64,000 nucleotides of DNA from Paenibacillus albidus. Lineage in GTDB: Bacteria > Bacillota > Bacilli > Paenibacillales > Paenibacillaceae. Position numbers and translations under genes: made by a program. Of the stretch, positions 46,346 to 55,513 are shown one piece after another. The DNA lies in assembly GCF_014644435.1 (NCBI RefSeq), contig NZ_BMKR01000011.1, forward strand, positions 62,001 to 126,000, in the 5' to 3' direction. The notes below the pieces were generated by a model, which searched no databases, was not told the DNA's origin, and was given only the letters and a program-made list of their open reading frames with translations. Numbering within the stretch: the stretch's first letter is position 1; the number at the start of each line of letters is the position of its first letter.

Positions 46346-46429
46346 CGCCACTTCCAGCTGATACGCTGGATTAAACTCTGTCGGAGTCAATGCCCGCGGG
46401 CTGTTCCAGCCGCAGGCGGGACTCCCTGG
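46140..46429. repeat. Direct 84-bp repeat with nested stems (two copies)
   Basis: Copies at 46140-46223 and 46346-46429 are nearly identical. Each contains CCAGC-GATAC-like-GCTGG and a nested structure: GGAGT/ACTCC outside, CCCGC/GCGGG in the middle, GGCTG/CAGCC inside. Each copy is preceded by a short tandem array and followed by a TTAGCGGG stem-loop. Confidence 0.8.
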
Positions 46430-46862
46430 GCTCGTTAGCGGGAATTCCACCCGCTAACGGGCTGCTTTTGGCTGCTTCTGGTCAGTTAGCGGGAATTCCG
46501 CCCGCTAACTTTGCGAGATTGGGCCAAAAATGGCTGTTTCGCTGAATTAGTGGGTGTTTTTCCCGTTAACTCATCATTTGGGTGTCCTTAGTGTGAATTA
46601 ACGGGTGGTTTTCCCGCTAATCGCCAAGACCAGCAGGTAACCCCTACACCACACCGACAGCATCCGGCGAGTACCCGCCGAGCCCGCCCATTTGCGGGCG
46701 GCCGCAGGCGGGACTCCCAGGGCTCGTTAGCGGGAATTCCACCCGCTAACGGGCTGCTTTTGGCTACTTTTGGTCAGTTAGCGGGAATTCCGCCCGCTAA
46801 TTTTGCGAGATTGGGCTATAAATGGTTGTTTCGCTGAATTAGCGGGTGGTTTTCCCGCTAAT
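46225..46862. repeat. Eight variants of the TTAGCGGG-N7-CCCGCTAA stem-loop
   Basis: Stem-loops at about 46225-46255, 46433-46459, 46485-46509, 46546-46569, 46597-46621, 46725-46751, 46778-46800 and 46838-46862. Arms are the same or near the same; every loop is 7 nt, of two kinds: AATT(C/T)C(A/G/T) and TG(G/T)TTTT. Sequence changes in the arms mostly keep pairing through G-T pairs. They lie downstream of ugd and upstream of manC. No T run follows on the minus strand, so they are not ordinary terminators. Confidence 0.85.
46623..46704 (-). pseudogene. Duplicated 3' end of the UDP-glucose dehydrogenase gene
   Basis: 82 bp that match 46867-46948 (the last about 20 codons of ugd, its stop and 20 nt beyond) with about three differences. 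On the minus strand it still reads GRPQMGGLGGYSPDAVGVV and a stop. There is no start or upstream part. It is a partial duplication formed together with the flanking stem-loops. Confidence 0.85.
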
Positions 46863-46887
46863 CGACGCCAAGATCAGCAGGTAACCC

Positions 46888-48228
46888 CTACACCACACCG
46901 ACAGCATCCGCCGAGTACCCGCTGAGCCCGCCCATTTGCGGGCGGCCGACGGAATGATACGTAAGGCCGGTGCCTTCGATCTGCTCCTTGGAGTAGACAT
47001 TGCGGCCGTCAATCAGTACCTGGCGGCGCATGCTCTCCGCCAGCTTGTGCAGGTTAATGTCCTTGAAGACACTCCAGTCGGTCAGCAGGCAGACGGCATC
47101 GCTGCCTGCTGCGGCTTCTTCCGGCAGGCCGCACCAGCGGAGATTCGGATGATCGTATTGCTGTCTGAAGTTGTCAGCCGCAATCGGATCGTAGAGCTTA
47201 ACCGTAGCACCCTCTGCCACAAGCGCCTCTACGATTTCCCGGGCCGGCGCCTCGCGGACATCATCGGTGTTCGGCTTGAAAGCCAGCCCCCAGATGCCGA
47301 TAACCGCCCCGCGCAGGCTTCCGAGGGATTCGTGCAGCTTGGAGATAATCATGAACCGCTGCCCCTTATTCACCTCGACCACCGACTCCAGCAGTTTGAA
47401 CTCATAATCGACGTTGCCGGCGATTTGAATCAGCGCATTGGTATCCTTTGGAAAGCAGGAGCCGCCGTAACCAATTCCGGCCTGAAGGAACGAGGAACCG
47501 ATTCTGCGGTCCATTCCCATTCCCTGCGCCACCTCGGTCACATCAGCTCCCACTTTTTCACAAATATTCGCAATTTCATTGATGAATGAAATCTTGGTGG
47601 CCAAAAAGGCATTGGACGCATATTTGATCATTTCCGCACTGCGGATATCCGTTACAAAGACATTGTCGGTGAACCCTTTGTGCAGCTCACGCATGGTATC
47701 TTCGAGTGCCGGGTTATCCAGGCCGATAATGATCCGGTCGGGATGCAGCGTATCCTGAATCGCCGAGCCTTCACGCAGGAACTCGGGAGCGGAGACGATA
47801 TCGAAAGGATGATTCGTATGAGCGGCGATCATGCTGCGGATTTTCTCATTTGTGCCTACAGGAACGGTTGATTTGGTCATGATGATTTTGTAGCCTTCCA
47901 TGGCCTGGCCGATTTCGGCGGCAGCTCCTTCGATATAGCGCAAATCTGCTTCACCGTTAGGCAGGGAAGGCGTTCCTACTGCAAGGATAACGATGTCGGA
48001 GCGGCGAACCGAGTCCTGAAGATCCGCAGAGAAGGATAACCTTCCCTCACGGAGATTCATTTCAATCAACGCCTCAATCCCCGGCTCATAGATGGGCGAT
48101 TCCATCCGGTTCAGCTTGCTGATCTTCTCTTGATCCTTATCCACGCAGATGACATGATTACCGTTCAGTGTAAAACACACGCCTGATACAAGACCGACAT
48201 AGCCGGTACCGATTACTGCCAGCTTCAT
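46888..48228 (-). CDS. ugd: UDP-glucose 6-dehydrogenase
   Basis: 446 residues. Rossmann start MKLAVIGTGYVGLVSGVCF, middle domain, and the catalytic cysteine in GIGYGGSCFPKDTNAL; C-terminal UDP-binding domain (GLAFKPNTDDVREAPA). It oxidises UDP-glucose twice to UDP-glucuronate, a precursor of acidic exopolysaccharide. It is the last gene of the exopolysaccharide operon, starting 5 nt after the preceding glycosyltransferase stop region. The last 80 bp are copied in the repeat gap downstream. Confidence 0.95.
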   Translation of the reverse strand: MKLAVIGTGYVGLVSGVCFTLNGNHVICVDKDQEKISKLNRMESPIYEPGIEALIEMNLREGRLSFSADLQDSVRRSDIVILAVGTPSLPNGEADLRYIEGAAAEIGQAMEGYKIIMTKSTVPVGTNEKIRSMIAAHTNHPFDIVSAPEFLREGSAIQDTLHPDRIIIGLDNPALEDTMRELHKGFTDNVFVTDIRSAEMIKYASNAFLATKISFINEIANICEKVGADVTEVAQGMGMDRRIGSSFLQAGIGYGGSCFPKDTNALIQIAGNVDYEFKLLESVVEVNKGQRFMIISKLHESLGSLRGAVIGIWGLAFKPNTDDVREAPAREIVEALVAEGATVKLYDPIAADNFRQQYDHPNLRWCGLPEEAAAGSDAVCLLTDWSVFKDINLHKLAESMRRQVLIDGRNVYSKEQIEGTGLTYHSVGRPQMGGLSGYSADAVGVV

Positions 48229-48232
48229 ACAA

Positions 48233-49333
48233 TCATCCTCCTTTTAGAAAATTCACATAAGCCTGTTCGACGTACTGCTTGAACTGAACCATAAAGTTCT
48301 GTTCATCAAATTTCTGGGCGTGGCCCATGATCTGGCTGATATCCCAATCATAGGATTCCACCTCGTTAATGGCGCCCAGCAAGTCTTCGACTTCCTGATG
48401 CTTGAAGAATACGCCGTTGACATAGGGGATAATGGTATCGAGCGCCCCACCTGCCTGATAGGCAATTACGGGTCTTCCTGCAGCATTGGCTTCCAGCGGT
48501 GTAATCCCGAAATCCTCTTCCCCCGGAAAAATAAACGCCCGGCACTGCGCCATAAGCCCCGTTACCTGTTCATCCTCAAGTCTTCCCAGGAAGGAGACAT
48601 TGTCTTTAGCCATTCCCTCCAGACGTTTGCGGTCCGGGCCGTCGCCTACGATATACAGCTTCAGTCCGTTGCGGTTGAATGCTTCTACCGCCAGATCAAT
48701 CCGCTTGTAGGACACCAGCCGCGACACGATCAGATAATAATCTCCGATGGACTTCGAGCTTGCGAACCGGGATGTATTGATCGGTGGAAAGATCACATCC
48801 GCTTCACGGTGATAATAGTTCTGAATCCGCGTCTTCACCACGGAAGAGTTGGCCACGAACTGGTTCACATTCTTAGAAGTGCGCTGGTCCCAGGTCTTGA
48901 GCTGCTGCATATATACCTTCAGCAATCGTTTGAACAGGCCGGAATTGGACTGCCGTTCCATGTAAGTGTCATAGTCCCAGGCGAACCGCATGGGTGTATG
49001 GCAATAACACAGATGAAAGGTATGCTTCGGTACCTGAATGCTTTTCATAAAAGCACTGCTTGAACTCAGGACGATATCGAAACCGCGAAAGTCCAAATCA
49101 CGGATTGCCATAGGATAAAGCGGCAATACCCCTTTAAAATTGGCTTTGACTCCCGGAATCTTTTGCAGCCAGGAGGCCCGGATATCCGCATCTTTGAGGT
49201 TGTCAGTCAAGCCGCTTCCATTAAAAACAGTGGTATAGATCGGAGCCTCCGGATACATCTGGTGGAATACCTCCACTACTCTTTCCGCTCCGCCCATTTG
49301 GATTAAGTAATCGTGTGCTATCGCAATTTTCAT
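48233..49333 (-). CDS. Glycosyltransferase, GT4 family
   Basis: About 366 residues, GT-B fold. It begins MKIAIAHDYLIQMGGAERV and carries the GT4 donor-site signature FGITPLEANAAGRPVIAY. The ATG at 49333 has GAGGATG upstream; longer starts lack support. It adds one sugar to the lipid-linked repeat unit at the inner membrane face; donor and linkage cannot be read. It is followed by ugd. Confidence 0.88.
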   Translation of the reverse strand: MKIAIAHDYLIQMGGAERVVEVFHQMYPEAPIYTTVFNGSGLTDNLKDADIRASWLQKIPGVKANFKGVLPLYPMAIRDLDFRGFDIVLSSSSAFMKSIQVPKHTFHLCYCHTPMRFAWDYDTYMERQSNSGLFKRLLKVYMQQLKTWDQRTSKNVNQFVANSSVVKTRIQNYYHREADVIFPPINTSRFASSKSIGDYYLIVSRLVSYKRIDLAVEAFNRNGLKLYIVGDGPDRKRLEGMAKDNVSFLGRLEDEQVTGLMAQCRAFIFPGEEDFGITPLEANAAGRPVIAYQAGGALDTIIPYVNGVFFKHQEVEDLLGAINEVESYDWDISQIMGHAQKFDEQNFMVQFKQYVEQAYVNFLKGG

Positions 49334-49375
49334 GTGAATCATCCTCAAAGTTTTATGGAGCATCATCGTTTAGAT

Positions 49376-50515
49376 TCAGGTGCCCGCCAGCAGACCTTTG
49401 TAATAGTTGACAATGTCCTTGACCGTATTCTCGATCACAAAATGCTCTTTTACGCGCCTCATTCCACTTTCGGCCATCGTTCTCCGTTCCTCCGGATGAT
49501 TCAGCATCCAGGAAATCGAATTCGCTAGAATGACCGGATCGCCAGGCTGGATCAGCAGCCCCGTTACACCGGGCACTACTATTTCTACCGGTCCGCCTTC
49601 ATTGGAGGCGATCACCGGCAGTCCTGCCGCCATGCCTTCAACAATCACCTGGCCGAACGGTTCAGGCGTAATCGAAGTGTGTACCAGTAAATCGGCTGTC
49701 TGCATCAGGCCCTGAATATCCTCCACATGGCCCAGCAGACTTACATTCGTGAGTCCTTCGCGTTCCATCGTATCTATCAGTTCCTGCTTATAGGCCTCTT
49801 CGCCGAACAAGGCATCGCCTGCCAGCCAGAATTTCACCCGTTTGTCATTCTTGAAACGTTTGGCTGCTTCCAGCAGGATATGCTGGCCTTTCCAGTTCGC
49901 CAGCCGGCCCACCAGCAGAACATTGAAGTCCTTCTGGTCCCGCAGGCCGATGCCGTTCCCAATCGCTTTGGCGAAGGCCGAGTAGACCACAAGGGTCTTT
50001 TTGGAACGCGGCAGCTCCAGCGCATTCAGCGTGGAATGGGAGTTCGCGATGACCCCATTCGGGAGCATCCGCGACATTAACCGGATCGCTTTCGCTACCA
50101 CCGGCTTGAGGTACGGGGCACCGATGTGATCCCGGATATGCCAGATCAGCGGAATGCCCGCCTTTTTGGCGGCGACGGCTCCATAGAACGCCGACTTCAG
50201 GGAATTGGTATGCACGCAGTCCACCTTCTCCTGCTTCAGCAGCGGGGCCAGCTTGCGGCCGTAAGCCAGAAGCCCCATGGCTGCCGCAGGTGCACCCAGG
50301 TTGACGGCATTCCGGCCACGGCTGCGGATGCTCTCATCGAGCGGGATGACGCGGACATCGATACCTTTTTCCCTGAGCCGTTCGGCCAGGGCACCTTCTT
50401 CCGCCAGAATGACAAGCGGCTCAATCTGGTCACCGATATTGGTAAGGATGTTGAACAAGGCCACTTCTCCACCGCTCCATTTCGCGGTGTGGTCAATATA
50501 AGCTACTCTCAGCAT
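49376..50515 (-). CDS. Glycosyltransferase, GT4 family
   Basis: About 379 residues, GT-B fold: MLRVAYIDHTAKWSGGEVAL at the N-terminus, then LLVGRLANWKGQHILLEAAK and PFGQVIVEGMAAGLPVIAS in the C-terminal donor domain. I chose ATG 50515 (AAAGGGG upstream), which overlaps the stop of the preceding gene by 7 nt, a sign of translational coupling. An unknown sugar transfer in repeat-unit assembly. Confidence 0.88.
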   Translation of the reverse strand: MLRVAYIDHTAKWSGGEVALFNILTNIGDQIEPLVILAEEGALAERLREKGIDVRVIPLDESIRSRGRNAVNLGAPAAAMGLLAYGRKLAPLLKQEKVDCVHTNSLKSAFYGAVAAKKAGIPLIWHIRDHIGAPYLKPVVAKAIRLMSRMLPNGVIANSHSTLNALELPRSKKTLVVYSAFAKAIGNGIGLRDQKDFNVLLVGRLANWKGQHILLEAAKRFKNDKRVKFWLAGDALFGEEAYKQELIDTMEREGLTNVSLLGHVEDIQGLMQTADLLVHTSITPEPFGQVIVEGMAAGLPVIASNEGGPVEIVVPGVTGLLIQPGDPVILANSISWMLNHPEERRTMAESGMRRVKEHFVIENTVKDIVNYYKGLLAGT

Positions 50516-51702
50516 CCGGCCGCCACCCCTTTCCCGAGCGATTCCAGGAAGACGGACTCCACTTGATCCGCTACATGCTCCCAGGTGTATTTCTCCAGTA
50601 CATGCCCCCGGCATTCGTCCCGGCCCGGGAGCAGCTTGCGGTTGCTGAGCATATGAATCATACCTTCGGCCATATCGTCGCTTGCGGCACTTTTGAACAG
50701 CAGCTCCGGACGGAAGCCCTGGAGGATCTCCTTGTTGCCGCCAATCGGGGTCGCCATCACCGGCAGCCCGCTTGAAAGAGCCTCAACGGTGATCAGACCG
50801 AAACCTTCAAGTGCTTGGGAAGGGACTACGAACATATCCGCAGCCTGATAATACGAGGTCAATTCATGATCGGGGATGTAGCCAAGCAGCTTCACTTTGT
50901 TGCTGAGCCCGTAATCGGCGATCTTTGCCTCCAGCTCCCCGCGCAGCGGCCCCTTGCCGCCGATCAGCAGAATGGCGTTCGGAAAGCGTTCCGATACTTG
51001 CCGCCAAGCTTCCAGCAGCTGAAGCAGTCCCATCCGGTTCACGAGTCTGCGCACAGTCAGGACCGTTGTAGCCCCCTCCGGCAGATTCAGCGTCCGGCGG
51101 ATCGCCAGCTTGTTGGTCGCCGGGACAAAACGTCCCACATTGGCGGCTCCCGGAATCAGAATAATTTGATGAAGCGGCACCCCGTGCAGCGTATGCAGCA
51201 TGTCACGGAATGTCTCGCTGAGCACAATAAATTTGTCAGCCAGCTTGTAGGCTTTACGTTCTATGGATTTGGCGATGGTGGTCTTGACCCGGTGTTTAAT
51301 GCCCGCGCCTTCGATCTTCATCTCTTCATTCCAGGGACCATGGAAGGTCATAATTACCGGAATGCCCCGTTTCTTGGCTTCAATAGCAGGGCCAATGCCA
51401 TACGGTGCAAAATGGGAGTATAAAACGTCTATACGTCCGCTGCCGTTGCCCATCAGCTCTGCAGCCTTGCGCTGAAAAGCATCCTTGCGCTTCCAGATGC
51501 TGTCTTTCGGATCACCGGCATTATGGATAATAAGCTCCTCCGGGGTTGGCGGCGTCTCCTGGCTGCAGATCAGCGCATGCACCCGGTTGCGGGTAGACAG
51601 CTGTTCACATACAGATTTGAAGTAAGTGTTGAGGCCGCCGGGCTGTAATGACGGCCAGCTTAGACCTGTCGCCATGATGTTCAATCCGTCACTGTACGGC
51701 AT
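50509..51702 (-). CDS. Glycosyltransferase, GT4 family
   Basis: About 397 residues, GT-B fold: GLSWPSLQPGGLNTYFKSVC near the start, VLTVRRLVNRMGLLQLLEAW, and GFGLITVEALSSGLPVMATP as the donor-site signature. ATG 51702 has AAAGGGGAG upstream and overlaps the preceding gene's end by 14 nt. One of three consecutive GT4 genes in the operon. Confidence 0.88.
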   Translation of the reverse strand: MPYSDGLNIMATGLSWPSLQPGGLNTYFKSVCEQLSTRNRVHALICSQETPPTPEELIIHNAGDPKDSIWKRKDAFQRKAAELMGNGSGRIDVLYSHFAPYGIGPAIEAKKRGIPVIMTFHGPWNEEMKIEGAGIKHRVKTTIAKSIERKAYKLADKFIVLSETFRDMLHTLHGVPLHQIILIPGAANVGRFVPATNKLAIRRTLNLPEGATTVLTVRRLVNRMGLLQLLEAWRQVSERFPNAILLIGGKGPLRGELEAKIADYGLSNKVKLLGYIPDHELTSYYQAADMFVVPSQALEGFGLITVEALSSGLPVMATPIGGNKEILQGFRPELLFKSAASDDMAEGMIHMLSNRKLLPGRDECRGHVLEKYTWEHVADQVESVFLESLGKGVAAGC

Positions 51703-52543
51703 AGCTTCTCTCCCCTTTCTTCTCCTTATCAGCCTGGCCCTGTGCATTATGCTGGGCCAGCTTGCTGGAACTGCTTAATTCGTAATGCTTGAAGCCGACC
51801 ATGAATTCATACATCACCCAAAACACAGACACTGCGAAGCCGGCCAGCCCTTTCTTAAACAACCCGTGCAGGAAATACTTCTGCAGGAAACGGGCCGGAG
51901 GTCTGAGCAGCAGATGGCTGATCCGGAAAGGTTTGCCGCTGGCAAAGGCGCTTTGCGCCTCCAGATCGGTATACTTGTTGAAGCGGGCCACATGGTCGTT
52001 GATGCTGCGGAAGCCCTGATGCCAGAGCGTTCCGGTCAGGCGGACCGTGTGTTCCTCTGAAACCTCGGGCATTTCATGCACCAGACTGTTGCGGATACCA
52101 TACTGCTTGCGGTTATACAAGCGGACCAGGTATTCTCCGCGATCCAGCCATTTGCCCAGAAAGTCTCCAATCCGATACAGGGAGTAAGCCACCGCAGGAT
52201 CCGTGAGGCTGCGCTTACGCTGCAGAATATCTGCGGCCAGTTCGTCGCTGACCACTTCATCAGTATCAATAAGGAAGACCCAATCATGGACGGCGCGTTC
52301 CACTCCGAATTCTCTTTGCTTCGCATATCCCGGCCATGGGTTGACATACACCCGGCAGTCCAAGCTCTCGGAGAGCTGCACCGTTCCGTCCTTGCTCCCT
52401 CCGTCGATCACTACAACCTCGTCGGCAAAAAGTCTGCAGGACTGAATTGCTTTGGATATTCGAATTTCGTCATCCTGAGCAATGATGACTGCCGAAATCG
52501 GGTAGCTTCCCGGGCCGCCAAGCACGCTTCTTACTGAATCCAT
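51689..52543 (-). CDS. Glycosyltransferase, GT2 family (WaaE/KdtX-like)
   Basis: 284 residues. GT-A fold start ISAVIIAQDDEIRISKAIQS, VVVIDGGSKDGT, and the D-x-D-like VFLIDTDEVVS. The C-terminal part has hydrophobic and basic stretches that probably lie at the membrane (FLQKYFLHGLFKKGLAGFAVS). The enzyme adds a sugar to the growing repeat unit. Confidence 0.86.
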   Translation of the reverse strand: MDSVRSVLGGPGSYPISAVIIAQDDEIRISKAIQSCRLFADEVVVIDGGSKDGTVQLSESLDCRVYVNPWPGYAKQREFGVERAVHDWVFLIDTDEVVSDELAADILQRKRSLTDPAVAYSLYRIGDFLGKWLDRGEYLVRLYNRKQYGIRNSLVHEMPEVSEEHTVRLTGTLWHQGFRSINDHVARFNKYTDLEAQSAFASGKPFRISHLLLRPPARFLQKYFLHGLFKKGLAGFAVSVFWVMYEFMVGFKHYELSSSSKLAQHNAQGQADKEKKGERSYAVQ

Positions 52544-52562
52544 GAAGGTCTCCTCCTTTTTT

Positions 52563-53951
52563 TTATGATCCTTGGGTGTCTACAGGCTTTTTACGTATAT
52601 AAGAATTCATCGTCGTCTTCATCCACTGAATGTCCTGACCGTTGATGATCAGCCGCGGAAGTTTCACTTTCAGGTTGTATCTGATATTTAGAACAATGAA
52701 CAGGAACCGTAGTACTGCCGAAGAGAGCATCGCTACACCTGCGCCGAACAATCCGAACTTCGGTACGAAGACGAACAGCAGCGGGATGACCAGGATCAGG
52801 CCCACCCCTTGCAGGATGGAGACAAATTTCGGCTTGCCCAGGGCCATGAAGGCTTGGGCCAGGATAAGCGTTCCTCCGCTGATGGTTACTTCCAGCAGCA
52901 GCAGGCGGAATACGGTCAGCGCCGTATTGAAGTCCTTGCCGTACAGCAGCGGAATCACGAACGGTGCGACAAGCATCAGGATCAGCGCTCCGAGCAGGGT
53001 GAACGTTGTGCTGATTCGGAAGGCCTTGAAGGTCAGGCTGATCGCTTCTTCCTTAGACAATTCGGACGCCTTGGGGAACAGCACAACGGTGATCGAGTTG
53101 GAGAAGAAGTTGACCATCCGCGACAAGCTCACCGCTACGGCATACAGTCCCAGATCCGCAGGTCTCAAGAGGCCGGCGATAATAATCTGGTCGATATAGT
53201 AGGAGAACTGTCCAAGCAAATCGTTGCCGTAAGAGCCCAGCCCGTAAGTGAACAATCGTTTGAAGTTCAGGTAAGCATCCTTCATCTTCACTTTGTAGGT
53301 CCGGAGCAGAGAGAGGGTCATCCCGATAAACAACGGTACGGATGGAACCAGATAGGCCAGTGCTGTGGTAAAAGGATTCATCGAATCCGTCCAGATCAAG
53401 ACACCGATCATAATCAGCGTAAGCAGAGGAATCAGATAACGAAGCCAGTTGAACTTCTTGTAATCCCCTCTGAACTGAAACGCCGCATTGTTGATCTGGG
53501 ACACCACAATCAGCGGGCACAGGATCATGGACCATTGGGCAAAAGCCACCACATCGGCGCTGTACGATTTCAGCCAATAGGGCAGGACCACAATGCCAAG
53601 TATCATCGCGGCGGTACCAAAGACCAGGCCAATCATTAAGGCCATCCGATACAGCACCCCGGCCTCATCCGGATTTTTTTTAGCATTGTATATCAACGCC
53701 GATGGAATGCCGAAGCTCATGCTGAACGCCAGAAACTGTGACCAATTCACCATAGCTGTCTGTTCCCCGCGCCCTGTAGGCCCCAAATACCGGGCCGTCA
53801 GCACACCGGTCAGCATGTTCAGCAGCAGGATCAGGACGCTGACGAACATGGTCTTTACAGCAGCCGAGCTGTTGTCCTTACTCTTGGTAAAGCGCCGGAA
53901 TGAGGACCAGACCGTGCTAGTGGGAAGTGATTTTGCGTTCGATGGCTGCAT
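52563..53951 (-). CDS. Wzx-like polysaccharide flippase
   Basis: 462 residues with about 12-14 membrane segments, of the MATE/MOP superfamily (TMFVSVLILLLNMLTGVL, TARYLGPTGRGEQTAMVNW near the N-terminus). It turns lipid-linked repeat units to the outer membrane face. AAGGG lies before the ATG. The start overlaps the end of the preceding polymerase-like gene by 35 nt. Confidence 0.88.
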   Translation of the reverse strand: MQPSNAKSLPTSTVWSSFRRFTKSKDNSSAAVKTMFVSVLILLLNMLTGVLTARYLGPTGRGEQTAMVNWSQFLAFSMSFGIPSALIYNAKKNPDEAGVLYRMALMIGLVFGTAAMILGIVVLPYWLKSYSADVVAFAQWSMILCPLIVVSQINNAAFQFRGDYKKFNWLRYLIPLLTLIMIGVLIWTDSMNPFTTALAYLVPSVPLFIGMTLSLLRTYKVKMKDAYLNFKRLFTYGLGSYGNDLLGQFSYYIDQIIIAGLLRPADLGLYAVAVSLSRMVNFFSNSITVVLFPKASELSKEEAISLTFKAFRISTTFTLLGALILMLVAPFVIPLLYGKDFNTALTVFRLLLLEVTISGGTLILAQAFMALGKPKFVSILQGVGLILVIPLLFVFVPKFGLFGAGVAMLSSAVLRFLFIVLNIRYNLKVKLPRLIINGQDIQWMKTTMNSYIRKKPVDTQGS

Positions 53952-55410
53952 GTGGTGTTCCCTTCTTTCTGCTCTGTGTAATCTCTCTGGCGCTGAGGCC
54001 GAGGCCGATCAGCATCCAGATTAAGTAACCTTTCATTCCGGGGAACCCATTGTCCGAGATCAGGCTCACTACAGCCCCGGTCCATGCCGCGAGTGAAAGG
54101 CGGGCATACGGCTGCAGGTGGTCCTTATTCGTAACTCTGACCATGATCTGTTTGGCAACGGCGCCGAGGGCAGTGAAGAAGAACAACGCGCCCAGGGCTC
54201 CGAAGGTGAGCAGCAAAGCAATAAAGCCGTTATCCATATTGCCGTACTCGCCCAGTTCACCGCCGTTGCCAATTTTGGTTCCCTGTCCTACACTGCCGAT
54301 TCCCTGGCCTACAGGATTTGCCGCTACCATCGGCAGCATGTTCTGCCATAAGCTGAGCCGTTCATTGTAAGAATGATCCTCCTGTACAGAGGTCAAAGTC
54401 TCCATGCGTGCTACCAATCCTTCCGCTCCGGGAAGCTTGGGAACAATGAAGAACAAAGCGGCGGCAACAAAACTTAATTGCAGCAGTGTTTTCCATTTGC
54501 CTTTTCCGGGAGAAGAGGCAATGTAGACGAGCAGCATCACCAGCAGAACCAGCCATGCAGCCCGGACCAATGTCGTCAGCAGGCAGATGACTACGAGCAG
54601 AACGCCAACCCAGCGCAGCGCCCCCTGCCATTTCTTCTCCAGAATCATCGGAACCAGGGCAAACACCAGGAAGGTTGCCGCCGGACCGGGTGAATTCAGG
54701 GTCGAGAAGACCCGGATTTCCAGAGGATAAGGCGTGCCGATGGAGATCATATCCGCATGATTCATCCAGAAAGCGTCCCAGGGCGGAACCGTCAGATATT
54801 GCACAATTCCGTACACAGCCACCAATACTGCAATATTGGCGAAAGCATACAGCAGCCGGTCAATATCTTTGGGACCAAACCGGGTAACCGCGAAGAATGG
54901 AATCAACAGCAGCGGAACAATATAGTTGGCCAGATCATAGACCGAACCCATACCGTTTTTGGCCAGCCCGATCAGGGCGCCATAACCCAGAGCTACTGCG
55001 AACAACAGAATAATCCGGTTGGAGGATTTCTGGGTTTGGTGAATCTCCCTGAGCACCGGAATAGCCAGGGTTGCTCCTGTCAGTAAAGGTGCCAGACTGA
55101 GCAGGGAGACCGGGTGGTATACCCCTTCCATCCAGTCAGCGATCCGCCGCAGCTCCGGGGCCACCGCCCAGATGAGCAGGGTGTATGCGATCAGCAGCTT
55201 TGGCCTGAGCAGAGCCAGGAGAAATGCCGGAAACAAAATGGCGGCAAGAACGGCTCCCTGCAAGCTGGTTGTAGGACTAAGCTTGGCGCTGGCAAAACCG
55301 ATCACCAGCGGAAGCAACAGACTGATGGCGGCAACCAGAACCATAGTCCCGGCTGTTTTGAGGGACGCCATGGATGGCTGCACAAGACTGCCTTCATTCC
55401 GGCTCATCAT
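53917..55410 (-). CDS. O-antigen ligase/polymerase-like membrane protein
   Basis: 497 residues, some 11-12 membrane segments, with a large outer loop at about 330-390 holding LSLWQNMLPMVAANPVGQGIG and DNGFIALLLTFGALG, typical of Wzy_C/O-antigen ligase proteins. It polymerises or ligates repeat units. A second such protein (56280-57626) is in the same operon, so the two may divide polymerase and attachment roles. GGAGGGGG precedes the ATG. Confidence 0.85.
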   Translation of the reverse strand: MMSRNEGSLVQPSMASLKTAGTMVLVAAISLLLPLVIGFASAKLSPTTSLQGAVLAAILFPAFLLALLRPKLLIAYTLLIWAVAPELRRIADWMEGVYHPVSLLSLAPLLTGATLAIPVLREIHQTQKSSNRIILLFAVALGYGALIGLAKNGMGSVYDLANYIVPLLLIPFFAVTRFGPKDIDRLLYAFANIAVLVAVYGIVQYLTVPPWDAFWMNHADMISIGTPYPLEIRVFSTLNSPGPAATFLVFALVPMILEKKWQGALRWVGVLLVVICLLTTLVRAAWLVLLVMLLVYIASSPGKGKWKTLLQLSFVAAALFFIVPKLPGAEGLVARMETLTSVQEDHSYNERLSLWQNMLPMVAANPVGQGIGSVGQGTKIGNGGELGEYGNMDNGFIALLLTFGALGALFFFTALGAVAKQIMVRVTNKDHLQPYARLSLAAWTGAVVSLISDNGFPGMKGYLIWMLIGLGLSAREITQSRKKGTPHAAIERKITSH

Positions 55411-55513
55411 TCATACCCCCTCCGCTTTTCGGATCACCGGCAGTCCGCAGGACGGTCAAAGCAGGCAGCGCATATTCACTTGTGGTGCCCGCATTTCCCG
55501 TCCATACCTTCAT
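55394..55513 (-). CDS. Possible 39-residue peptide between wecG-like and ligase-like genes
   Basis: The ATG overlaps the stop of the WecG-like gene (ATGA) and has GGGAGG 9 nt upstream. The frame runs 39 codons (starts MKVWTGNAGTTSEY) and ends inside the first codons of the next gene. There is no known motif. Tight coupling and a good ribosome site favour translation; the short length means chance cannot be excluded. Confidence 0.4.
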   Translation of the reverse strand: MKVWTGNAGTTSEYALPALTVLRTAGDPKSGGGMNDEPE

